The notes under the pieces: model-generated
Seen by the model: the letters and a program-made list of their open reading frames with translations, nothing else
Databases searched by the model: none
What the model was told of the DNA's origin: nothing
Assembly (NCBI GenBank): GCA_020722645.1
Contig: DYKL01000013.1
Coordinates: 18,851-27,079 of the forward strand
Reading direction: 5' to 3'
DNA from: Acetofilamentum sp.
GTDB taxonomy: Bacteria; Bacteroidota; Bacteroidia; Bacteroidales; JAFGUD01
Length of the DNA stretch: 8,229 nt
Made by a program: the position numbers and the translations under genes
Part shown: positions 1 to 6,093 of the stretch, one piece after another
How positions within the stretch are numbered: position 1 is the stretch's first letter
How the letters are laid out: each line of letters opens with the position of its first letter

Positions 1-60
1 AATTAACTAATTGACACATTGGCTAATTAACTAATTGACACATTGGCTAATTAACAAATT
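1..60. repeat. 24-bp tandem repeat at left edge, about 2.5 copies
   Basis: Two exact copies of a 24-bp unit occupy 1-24 and 25-48, and a diverging third copy begins at 49. The unit reads AATTAACTAATTGACACATT followed by GGCT. It is built from shorter CTAATTGACA/CATTGGCTAA-like words. The array probably continues to the left of the window. Decayed copies recur at 337-386. I see no coding potential in it. It resembles the low-complexity intergenic repeats common in AT-rich Bacteroidota, but that comparison is from memory. Confidence 0.85.
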
Positions 61-336
61 TGTGTGGCTTTTAAACCAAACAGTCATGTGGAAATATCTT
101 GCTTGAACTGAAAGTTGATTGTAAATTTTACATTATCAAAGTGCAATTAATTGTACAATGTGATTTTATCAACACATTACTGTTAATGCAAACAAGTTGC
201 TTTCAGCAGGACAATTGGGTGGTGTTTCTACTCCAAAGTCAGTTTTAAAACTTTTTTGATAAGATTTATTTAAAGTTATAATATCACTAAAAAGGTTTAA
301 GATAAAATAAATTGCAAGTCCGATAAAGCGAAGTTG
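61..336. other. Intergenic stretch between the two repeat blocks
   Basis: This non-repetitive stretch lies between the left-edge repeat and the decayed copies before the RNA ligase gene. It holds no ORF on the + strand that I would support. It contains a near-perfect 16-bp palindrome at 141-156 and a possible stem-loop at 157-178 (AATGTG pairing with CACATT, 10-nt loop). Most of a short minus-strand ORF (169-342) also lies here. No tRNA or other recognisable RNA gene was seen. Confidence 0.5.
141..156. promoter_or_regulatory. Near-perfect 16-bp palindrome, possible protein-binding site
   Basis: GTGCAATTAATTGTAC has a perfect 10-bp inner palindrome, CAATTAATTG. The outer G-C and T-A pairs also match, with one G/T mismatch between inner and outer parts. 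The dyad would suit a dimeric regulator, but palindromes of AATT type arise easily in AT-rich DNA. No target promoter can be assigned. Confidence 0.2.
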
Positions 337-342
337 GCACAT
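169..342 (-). CDS. Possible small ORF, 57 codons, unrecognised
   Basis: Reading the minus strand from an ATG at 342-340 gives 57 uninterrupted codons ending in TGA at 171-169. The start lies inside the decayed repeat copies. Near residues 5-20 there is a hydrophobic stretch (RFIGLAIYFILNLF) that could be one membrane segment. After it come a basic linker and a tail containing VETPPNCPAESNLF. The predicted chain has three cysteines, two within the first and last two residues. I do not recognise the family. The composition looks more protein-like than most chance ORFs, but 57 codons is within chance range for AT-rich DNA, and the start codon inside a repeat argues against a functional gene. It could be the tail of a decayed gene. 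Confidence 0.22.
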   Translation of the reverse strand: MCQLRFIGLAIYFILNLFSDIITLNKSYQKSFKTDFGVETPPNCPAESNLFALTVMC

Positions 343-386
343 TAACTAATTGACAAATTGACTAATTTGCTAATTGACGAATTAAT
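337..386. repeat. Decayed copies of the left-edge 24-bp repeat
   Basis: The stretch is made of the same words as 1-60: CACATTAACTAATTGACAAA, then variants of CTAATTTGCTAATTGACGAA. It ends about 10 nt before the RNA ligase start codon, so any promoter or ribosome binding site for that gene must lie in or next to repeat DNA. The copies are imperfect, which suggests they are older or unmaintained compared with those at the left edge. Confidence 0.7.
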
Positions 387-396
387 AATTGTATAA

Positions 397-1404
397 ATGG
401 AAAAATTTCTGAAATATCCAAGTATTCTGCATATTGATTCTGAAAAAGAAATTCAGTCTGTTTATGAACAAAATTTTGACAAAGGAATTTTTTATGTACA
501 GGAAAAAGTTCACGGTGCAAATTTTTCTTTCTGGACTGACGGTAAAATAATTAAACCCGCTAAAAGAACAGATTTTTTGAAACCCGACGAAAAATTTTTT
601 AATTTTCAAAAAATAATAAAAAAATATAACAATCAGGTGCTTGGACTATTTGATGGTTTAAAATCGCAAATTGCTGACATTAAATTCATTATTATTTATG
701 GTGAACTTTTTGGCGGAATTTACCTTCACCCTGATGTAAAACCCGTTGCAGGTGCTATTTCTGTTCAAGGAGGGCTGTTTTATTGCCCCGATAATGAATT
801 TTATGCTTTTGATATTTCAATAAACGGTGATTATTTTCTTGACGTTTCTCAAATAAATTCATTGTTTGAAAAATGGAATTTTATTTATGCGAAAACACTG
901 TTTCAAGGCAGTTTCAAAAAGGCATTAAGTCATTCAAACGAATTTGAATCAACAATTCCCGAAATTTTTGGCTTACCTAAAATAGAAAATAACATTTGCG
1001 AAGGAATTGTCATCAGACCTGAAAAATCAATTTTTATTGACAATCATACAAGATTGATTATTAAAAACAAAAACGCAAAATGGGCAGAAGAAGTACAAAT
1101 CAGCAAAAAAGACGTTATTGATGAATATAAAAACAAAATCACTAAGAATTTGCAAAACAGAATAGTCAATTTTGTTACAAAAAACCGTTTAGAAAACGTC
1201 ATCAGTAAAATGGGCAAAGATAACGAAATCTGGCAATTTAAGGTTGCCCTGATAGATGATGCTTTTGATGATTTTCTGAAAAAATTTGAAAATGAATACA
1301 ATTCTTTAAGCAATAATAAAAAGAAATTAATCAAAATTACACTAAATAAAAAGGCTTCCGAATTGATTAACAGCTACTTTAACCCAAATATTCCATTACA
1401 GTAG
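397..1404 (+). CDS. T4 Rnl2-type RNA ligase
   Basis: This is an ATP-dependent RNA ligase that should seal 3'-OH/5'-phosphate RNA nicks through ligase-AMP and RNA-adenylate intermediates in the cytoplasm. All nucleotidyltransferase motifs are present: motif I EKVHGAN with the adenylated lysine at K37, an Arg at 57 matching the essential Arg of T4 Rnl2, motif III YGELFGG (101-107), IIIa FYAFDI (135-140), motif IV EGIVIRP with E212, and motif V IIKNKNAKW with K233 and K235. The spacing parallels T4 Rnl2 (K35, E204, K225, K227), and 335 residues matches its 334. The helical C-terminal part, with VTKNRLENVISKMG near 260-273, resembles the Rnl2 C-terminal domain that recognises the nick, so the protein is full length. 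No kinase/phosphatase or other RNA-repair partner adjoins it. The start chosen is the first ATG, about 36 residues before motif I, as in T4 Rnl2. No Shine-Dalgarno is visible. The gene is likely monocistronic, with a possible terminator 2 nt downstream. Confidence 0.93.
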   Translation: MEKFLKYPSILHIDSEKEIQSVYEQNFDKGIFYVQEKVHGANFSFWTDGKIIKPAKRTDFLKPDEKFFNFQKIIKKYNNQVLGLFDGLKSQIADIKFIIIYGELFGGIYLHPDVKPVAGAISVQGGLFYCPDNEFYAFDISINGDYFLDVSQINSLFEKWNFIYAKTLFQGSFKKALSHSNEFESTIPEIFGLPKIENNICEGIVIRPEKSIFIDNHTRLIIKNKNAKWAEEVQISKKDVIDEYKNKITKNLQNRIVNFVTKNRLENVISKMGKDNEIWQFKVALIDDAFDDFLKKFENEYNSLSNNKKKLIKITLNKKASELINSYFNPNIPLQ

Positions 1405-1405
1405 C

Positions 1406-1447
1406 CGAAAATCAGTAATTCAACAGATATAAATTTTCGTTTTTTTT
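1406..1447 (+). terminator. Weak terminator-like stem with T-run after the RNA ligase gene
   Basis: CGAAAAT at 1406-1412 can pair with ATTTTCG at 1433-1439 across a 20-nt loop, and eight T residues follow at 1440-1447. The geometry is that of an intrinsic terminator, but the stem is short, mostly A-T, and the loop is long. The T-run also abuts the uvrA promoter box, so it may simply be part of that promoter. Confidence 0.3.
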
Positions 1448-1448
1448 G

Positions 1449-1456
1449 TATCTTTG
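1449..1456 (+). promoter_or_regulatory. Bacteroidota-type -7 promoter box for uvrA
   Basis: TATCTTTG matches the TAnnTTTG consensus of the Bacteroidota housekeeping sigma factor exactly and lies 17 nt upstream of the uvrA ATG. Transcription would start a few bases downstream and give a very short leader. I could not find a convincing TTTG/TTG -33 element at the usual 19-21 nt spacing. There is also no obvious SOS-box palindrome. Confidence 0.55.
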
Positions 1457-1473
1457 CAGGTTAATTTTTAGTA

Positions 1474-4320
1474 ATGAACAATTCAGAAATAGAAAATTCG
1501 CAAGAATTTATTGATGTTTACAAGGCATCTGAAAATAATTTAAAAAACATAAGCGTAAAAATTCCGCGTGATAAGTTTATTGTTGTTACAGGTCTTTCAG
1601 GTTCGGGGAAATCATCATTAGCTTTTGATACGCTGTATGCCGAAGGACAACGGAGATACATCGAAAGTTTATCGGCTTATGCACGCCAGTTTCTCGGCAG
1701 AATTAAAAAACCTGCTGTTGAATACATCAACGGCTTACCACCGGCAATTGCCATTGAACAAAAAGTCAGAAGCAACAATCCGCGTTCTACCGTCGGAACT
1801 GCTACAGAAATATACGATTACTTAAAACTGCTTTTTGCAAGAGTCGGGAAAACGTACTCGCCTGTTTCAGGTCAGATAGTTCAAAAGCATTACGTTTCTG
1901 ATGTTGTTAATCATATCGCTTCATTGCCCGAAGGAGCAAAAGTTTCAATTTTATCTCCTATCGAAATTAACGGAAAAACTGTCGCTGAACAATTGGAAAT
2001 TCTCGAAAGACAAGGTTTTTTGAGAGTTGAACTAAACACCAAAACAGAAAGCGGAATATACAGAATTGATGAAGTTAAAGCTGATACTGAGCTTCAGCAA
2101 AAAGTTGCCTCAATGTGCCTTGTAATAGACCGATTTAAAGCTTCAGAAAAATCCGAAACTGAGTCGAGAGCCGCAGATTCGGTTCAGACAGCTTTTTTTG
2201 AAGGATCCGGAATTTGTATTATAAAATCCGAATTTGAAGAAAATATCAAAAAAACCGAATTTTCCGATAAATTTCAGGCAGATGGCATAGAATTTCAGGA
2301 ACCTGATTTGAATATGTTTAATTTTAACAATCCTATCGGTGCTTGTGAGGTTTGTAACGGCTTTGGTTCAACAATAGGTATAGATGAAAAATTGGTGATT
2401 CCGGACGAAAAATTTTCGGTTTACGAAGATGCCGTTGCTTGCTGGAAAGGCGAAAAAATGCAGTATTACAAAAATTTATTCATTAAACAATCATACAAAT
2501 ATAATTTCCCGATTCATAAACCATATTCAGAATTATCAGACAAAGAAAAAGACCTGCTTTGGGAAGGAAAGCACGATTTGACGGGGATTAATGATTTTTT
2601 CAAAATGCTTGAAGGTGAACAACATAAAATACAATACAGAGTTATGTTGTCGAGATACAGAGGCAAAACAACTTGTCCGGTTTGCAAAGGAGGACGACTG
2701 AAAAAAAGTGCTTCTTATGTCAAAATTGGCGGTAAAAATATAACTGACTTGGTTTTGATGCAAATCAAAGACTTAAGACTTTTTTTTGAACAACTTGAAT
2801 TAAATGAAAGTGATAAAAAAATATCACAACGTTTATTAACAGAAATCCAACAAAGAATTGATTTTTTGGATAAAGTAGGATTAGGATATCTGACTCTAAA
2901 CAGACCGTCATCAACACTTTCTGGTGGTGAAACTCAGCGTATTAACATTGCAACAGCATTAGGCAGCAGTCTTGTGGGTTCTTTGTATGTGCTTGATGAA
3001 CCAACAATAGGCTTACATTCACGCGATACAGATAAATTATTGTCTGTATTAAAAAATTTACAAAATCTCGGAAATACTGTTCTTTTGGTGGAACACGAGC
3101 AAAGAGTTATTGAAGCAGCCGAATGGATTATAGATTTAGGTCCCTTAGCCGGTTCAAAGGGCGGTGAAGTTGTATATCAGGGAGATTTTGAAACATTCAA
3201 AAAATCAGAAACTTTAACAGCTCGATATTTGAACGGCTCTTTGTCGGCAATAGAAAACAGACCAAAAAGAAAACTGAGTGAAAAGAAAGGTTACATCGAA
3301 ATAACTGAAGCAAAACAGAACAATCTGAAAAATGTCTCATTAAAAATACCTTTGGGAGTCATTGTTGCTGTGAGCGGAGTTAGCGGTTCAGGAAAATCAT
3401 CTCTTATAAAAGATGTTTTGTATCCTTCGGTTTTAAGGCATTTTGAAATATATTCGCATGTTCCAGGGCGTGTCAGAGAAGTAAAAATTGACAAATCGAA
3501 ATTATCGGCAATAGAATTTGTTGACCAAAACCCCATAGGTCGCTCAACACGTTCAAATCCGGCTACATACATAAAAGCTTACGACGACATCAGAAAATTG
3601 TTTTCTGTCCAGCAATATGCTAAAATCAACGGTTTTACACCCGGTCATTTTTCTTTTAATACTGACGGCGGAAGATGCGAAGAATGTCAGGGAGACGGTT
3701 TTATAACTGTAGAAATGCAGTTTATGGCTGATGTTACGATGGTTTGTGAATCCTGCAAAGGGAAAAGATTTAAAGATGAAGTTCTCGAAGTAAAGTACAG
3801 AGACAAAAATATTTACGATGTTCTGGAAATGACTATCGAAGATGCCATAGAATTTTTTGACAGTAAACACAATGACCGTAAACAAGAAAAATCAACATTA
3901 AACAATATAGTCGAAAAGTTAAAAATACTGCTCAAAGTGGGTTTGGGTTATGTAAAACTCGGACAACCCACTTCAACGCTCAGCGGTGGCGAAAGTCAAA
4001 GGATAAAGCTTGCTACGTTTATTGCAAATAACAGCTCCGAAAAGCCAACTTTGTTTATCTTTGACGAACCTACAACCGGCTTGCATTTTGATGATGTAAG
4101 GAGGCTTTTGGTCGCATTTAATGAGTTATGCGACAAAGGTCATTCGATAATTTTTATTGAACATAATCTTGATATGATTAGAAGTGCCGACTGGGTAATA
4201 GATTTAGGTAAGGAAGGCGGAGACGAAGGCGGCGAAATCCTTTTTGAAGGCACACCCGAAGAACTTGTTAGGTGCAAAAATTCTTATACGGGAGGATATT
4301 TGAATAAATTTAAAAATTAA
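1474..4320 (+). CDS. uvrA: UvrA, excinuclease ABC subunit A (ATPase)
   Basis: UvrA is the damage-sensing subunit of nucleotide excision repair. It dimerises, binds distorted DNA and loads UvrB. Both ABC ATPase halves are intact. The first has Walker A GLSGSGKSS (40-48), signature LSGGE (482-486) and Walker B VLDEP (506-510). The second has GVSGSGKSS (635-643), LSGGE (836-840) and FDEP (863-866). Cysteine pairs CEVC (291-294) and CPVC (401-404) remain in the first half. The C-terminal zinc module has CEEC (735-738) and CESC (758-761), which orders the DNA-contacting hairpin. The CxxC that E. coli UvrA carries at 253-256 is absent (FSDKFQADGIEF sits there), which I recall as usual for Bacteroidota UvrA. 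At 948 residues it is full length. A Bacteroidota-type promoter box precedes it, and a lipoprotein gene follows 5 nt after the stop. Confidence 0.98.
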   Translation: MNNSEIENSQEFIDVYKASENNLKNISVKIPRDKFIVVTGLSGSGKSSLAFDTLYAEGQRRYIESLSAYARQFLGRIKKPAVEYINGLPPAIAIEQKVRSNNPRSTVGTATEIYDYLKLLFARVGKTYSPVSGQIVQKHYVSDVVNHIASLPEGAKVSILSPIEINGKTVAEQLEILERQGFLRVELNTKTESGIYRIDEVKADTELQQKVASMCLVIDRFKASEKSETESRAADSVQTAFFEGSGICIIKSEFEENIKKTEFSDKFQADGIEFQEPDLNMFNFNNPIGACEVCNGFGSTIGIDEKLVIPDEKFSVYEDAVACWKGEKMQYYKNLFIKQSYKYNFPIHKPYSELSDKEKDLLWEGKHDLTGINDFFKMLEGEQHKIQYRVMLSRYRGKTTCPVCKGGRLKKSASYVKIGGKNITDLVLMQIKDLRLFFEQLELNESDKKISQRLLTEIQQRIDFLDKVGLGYLTLNRPSSTLSGGETQRINIATALGSSLVGSLYVLDEPTIGLHSRDTDKLLSVLKNLQNLGNTVLLVEHEQRVIEAAEWIIDLGPLAGSKGGEVVYQGDFETFKKSETLTARYLNGSLSAIENRPKRKLSEKKGYIEITEAKQNNLKNVSLKIPLGVIVAVSGVSGSGKSSLIKDVLYPSVLRHFEIYSHVPGRVREVKIDKSKLSAIEFVDQNPIGRSTRSNPATYIKAYDDIRKLFSVQQYAKINGFTPGHFSFNTDGGRCEECQGDGFITVEMQFMADVTMVCESCKGKRFKDEVLEVKYRDKNIYDVLEMTIEDAIEFFDSKHNDRKQEKSTLNNIVEKLKILLKVGLGYVKLGQPTSTLSGGESQRIKLATFIANNSSEKPTLFIFDEPTTGLHFDDVRRLLVAFNELCDKGHSIIFIEHNLDMIRSADWVIDLGKEGGDEGGEILFEGTPEELVRCKNSYTGGYLNKFKN

Positions 4321-4325
4321 TAAAA

Positions 4326-5000
4326 ATGAATAAATTACTTCTTTTTTTAGGATTAGTTATTTTTTTTAGTTCATGTTCAATATCAAAAAATAACAATTTG
4401 AGTGCTGATGAAATTTGGGAAAACTATTTAAAAACTATTGGTGATATTGAACAAATTAAGAGTTTTAAAAGTTTATCCTATATTTCAATTATTTCTTCAC
4501 CATATGGACAAATTGTAAGTAAAACACAAATAATATGTCCTGATAAAATATACAGAGAAGTAGCATACCCGAACAAAGAGATTATTACGTATATTATAAA
4601 TGGAGATAAAGGAGTTGTTAAAACATCTGAAGGAATTAAACAATTACCAATAAACGAAATAGAAGCAAATGACGAAGGTTTAATGATTCCTGAAATTTAT
4701 TACAAGGAATTTGGTTATCCAATTAAATTAGCAGATAATTTTAAATCTAACAGATACTTTAATATAATTGTAATAACTGAAAATAGTGAAATTAATTATT
4801 TTATTAAAAAATCAAATTTTAATTTATCGTATTTGGAGATTAATGGAATTAAAATTGAAATTCTGAAGACAAATATTGTTAATGGTATTAATTTTACAAA
4901 GAATTATAAAACGATAACACAGAAAGAAACATTAATAGGTACTTATGATTTTATAGAATTTAATCCTAATATTGATACAAATATTTTTCAAATTGAATAG
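4326..5000 (+). CDS. Small outer-membrane-type lipoprotein, possibly LolA/LolB-like fold
   Basis: The 224-residue product starts with a lipoprotein signal peptide: MNK, a hydrophobic core, then FFSSC with the lipidated cysteine at position 17. The mature protein should be anchored in a membrane facing the periplasm; there is no acidic run after the cysteine of the kind linked to surface export in Bacteroidota. DEIWENYLKTIGDIEQIKSFKSL (about 28-50, in two overlapping pieces) resembles the opening of Bacteroidota periplasmic proteins with a LolA-like fold (typically YIKAIGG...KIKSL). The rest alternates short beta-like strands, consistent with that half-barrel. The function is unknown, and the fold is inferred from pattern and length. 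The gene begins 5 nt after uvrA's stop, so co-transcription is likely, although no functional link to DNA repair is apparent. By eye it is more AT-rich than uvrA. Confidence 0.75.
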   Translation: MNKLLLFLGLVIFFSSCSISKNNNLSADEIWENYLKTIGDIEQIKSFKSLSYISIISSPYGQIVSKTQIICPDKIYREVAYPNKEIITYIINGDKGVVKTSEGIKQLPINEIEANDEGLMIPEIYYKEFGYPIKLADNFKSNRYFNIIVITENSEINYFIKKSNFNLSYLEINGIKIEILKTNIVNGINFTKNYKTITQKETLIGTYDFIEFNPNIDTNIFQIE

Positions 5001-5090
5001 TTTCTCGTCTCTATCTCTTTATTTTACGATATATTAATTGACTATAAATTCTTAATTAGCATTATATGTAAATAGGACTAAAATATTTTG

Positions 5091-5116
5091 TATGCAAAAA
5101 TTTAAAAACTCAAAAC
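5091..5116. repeat. Left copy of 26-bp direct repeat flanking the HEPN/MNT pair
   Basis: It is identical over 26 bp to 6068-6093, begins TATGCAAAAATTTAAAAACT and ends CAAAAC. The offset between copies is 977 bp, and the intervening DNA holds the whole HEPN/MNT pair. The match breaks sharply at both ends. Confidence 0.9.
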
Positions 5117-5142
5117 ACTTACGAAAAGACTTGCGGATTTAA
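5092..5142 (+). pseudogene. 16-codon remnant copy of the start of the downstream membrane-protein gene
   Basis: An ATG at 5092 opens MQKFKNSK, the same first eight residues as the membrane protein at 6069, and then diverges (HLRKDLRI) to a TAA at 5140-5142. No membrane segment follows. I read this as a duplicated or orphaned 5' end left by insertion of the HEPN/MNT pair. It could instead be the start of a deleted paralogue. It is unlikely to make a functional product. Confidence 0.5.
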
Positions 5143-5198
5143 GGTTATAGTTAAAGTTTAAAGTCAATAAAGTTATAAGATTTTTTAGTAATTTATTA

Positions 5199-5220
5199 TT
5201 TAGCCAAAATTTGGGCTAAA
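5199..5220. promoter_or_regulatory. Inverted repeat upstream of the HEPN gene, candidate operator
   Basis: TTTAGCC (5199-5205) and GGCTAAA (5214-5220) form a 7-bp inverted repeat around AAAATTTG. The inner bases continue the symmetry apart from one mismatch. It lies 71 nt before the HEPN start codon and has no T-run after it, so it looks more like an operator than a terminator. Toxin-antitoxin operons are often autoregulated, which makes it a candidate, but nothing shows binding. Confidence 0.35.
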
Positions 5221-5291
5221 AACTTGTCCCGTTAGTATCTATACAAAATCGACATAACCTTTTAATTTTCAATTTTATAAACTTTCAACTC

Positions 5292-5741
5292 ATGAACAAA
5301 GACATTAGATGGGAACAAAGATTCTCAAATTACAAAAAAGCTTTAAGTAATTTAAAACAAGCTATTGATATTCTTGAAAGTAAAAAATATAAAAAGAATA
5401 ATGAAGGAATAGCAGACGAATTGGAAAGGGTTATAAAAGAAGGGCTAATTCAAAGATTTGAATATACTTTTGAATTGTCTTGGAATGTTATGAAAGATTA
5501 TGCAGAATATCAGGGAATTTTTGAAGTAAAAGGTTCAAGAGACGCTATCAGAGAGGCTTTTAAAATGAATTTGATTAATAATGCCGAAAGTTGGATGGAT
5601 ATGATAAAATCAAGAGTTAATACTGCTCATTCTTACGATGAAGATACTATAAATGAAATTATCAAAATGGTTATAAATGTTTACTCAGAATTATTTTGTG
5701 ATTTTGAAAAAACAATGGAAAATTTGAGAACAAAAAATTAA
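5292..5741 (+). CDS. HEPN-domain protein, HI0074 family (nucleotidyltransferase-associated toxin candidate)
   Basis: This 149-residue all-helical protein is of the HEPN superfamily, in the family named for Haemophilus HI0074 (about 145 residues), which pairs with a minimal nucleotidyltransferase. The family hallmarks are visible: RFEYTFELSW (55-64), GSRDAIREAF (81-90), and the Rx4HxY motif R108-VNTA-H113-S-Y115 in SRVNTAHSYDE. In HEPN RNases the Arg and His of this motif catalyse RNA cleavage, and in the related HepT proteins the motif Tyr is the residue AMPylated by the partner antitoxin. It is therefore probably an RNase toxin controlled by the next gene, acting in the cytoplasm; HI0074 itself was once described as a substrate-binding subunit. 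Its stop is 13 nt before the MNT gene, so the pair is an operon. The toxin role is inferred, since RNase activity is less documented for this branch than for HepT. Confidence 0.88.
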   Translation: MNKDIRWEQRFSNYKKALSNLKQAIDILESKKYKKNNEGIADELERVIKEGLIQRFEYTFELSWNVMKDYAEYQGIFEVKGSRDAIREAFKMNLINNAESWMDMIKSRVNTAHSYDEDTINEIIKMVINVYSELFCDFEKTMENLRTKN

Positions 5742-5754
5742 TTTTCTACTAAAA

Positions 5755-6060
5755 ATGATCTACGGATTAGAACAAAATATAATTTTAAAAATTGTTGATG
5801 TTTTCTCATCTTTTCCAGAAGTTGAAGAGGCAATTTTATACGGTTCAAGGGCAAAAGGAACTTATAAAGATGCTTCTGACATTGACATTACTCTAAAAGG
5901 AGAAAAACTGAATCTCACAATACTTAACAAAATCAACTGGCAATTAGATGATTTAATGCTTCCATATACTTTTGATTTATCAATTTATCATCGTATTTCA
6001 AACAATGACTTACTTGAACACATCGAAAGAGTTGGAAAAAATTTATACATAAAACAATAA
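5755..6060 (+). CDS. MNT-type minimal nucleotidyltransferase, HI0073-like antitoxin candidate
   Basis: The 101-residue protein is a minimal polymerase-beta-fold nucleotidyltransferase. The active-site signature GSx10DxD is intact: G30-S31, then D42-I-D44, with a third acidic residue D74 in YTFDLS. These would bind the metal ions and ATP. Its length and the opening (MIYGLEQ... then FPEVEEAILYGSRAKG) fit the HI0073/MNT family, and this supports the start chosen. In the studied MntA/HepT system such enzymes transfer AMP to a Tyr in the HEPN toxin and silence it; the same is inferred here. It follows the HEPN gene by 13 nt. The gene order, HEPN first and transferase second, means the toxin would be translated before its antidote unless the two are coupled. 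Confidence 0.9.
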   Translation: MIYGLEQNIILKIVDVFSSFPEVEEAILYGSRAKGTYKDASDIDITLKGEKLNLTILNKINWQLDDLMLPYTFDLSIYHRISNNDLLEHIERVGKNLYIKQ

Positions 6061-6067
6061 ATAAATT

Positions 6068-6093
6068 TATGCAAAAATTTAAAAACTCAAAAC
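6068..6093. repeat. Right copy of 26-bp direct repeat, 5' end of the membrane-protein gene
   Basis: It matches 5091-5116 exactly. It covers the start codon and first eight codons of the membrane-protein gene, so the original locus of this sequence is more likely this copy than the upstream one. Confidence 0.9.

Larger units (their letters stand above)
5001..5291. other. 291-bp intergenic region before the HEPN gene
   Basis: This AT-rich stretch separates the lipoprotein gene from the HEPN/MNT pair. It holds the left copy of a 26-bp repeat (5091-5116), a 16-codon dead-end ORF that starts in it, and an inverted repeat at 5199-5220. No perfect TAnnTTTG box was found, so the promoter of the HEPN gene is not resolved. 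No terminator with a G+C-rich stem follows the lipoprotein gene. Confidence 0.6.

Noticed and set aside
362..369. TAATTTG-like promoter box upstream of the RNA ligase gene
   Set aside because: It has one base too few between TA and TTTG for the TAnnTTTG consensus and lies inside repeat words, so it may be chance.
382..609. Minus-strand ORF of 75 codons overlapping the RNA ligase start
   Set aside because: It lies opposite a motif-complete ligase; Phe/Ile/Lys-rich composition is what the complement of an AT-rich gene gives.
1044..1334. Minus-strand ORF of 96 codons inside the RNA ligase gene
   Set aside because: It is antisense to the conserved C-terminal domain, and its Leu/Ser/Phe-rich translation is a typical shadow.
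1625..1825. Plus-strand 66-codon ORF in another frame of uvrA
   Set aside because: It lies fully within the conserved first ATPase domain of UvrA, with no independent signals.
3553..3885. Minus-strand ORF of 110 codons (and a neighbour at 3291-3572) inside uvrA
   Set aside because: Both are opposite the zinc module and second ATPase half; the low-complexity Phe/Ser/Ile composition indicates shadows.
5084..5090. TATTTTG-like promoter box before the left 26-bp repeat
   Set aside because: Again one base short of the consensus, with no -33 element; about 200 nt from the HEPN gene.
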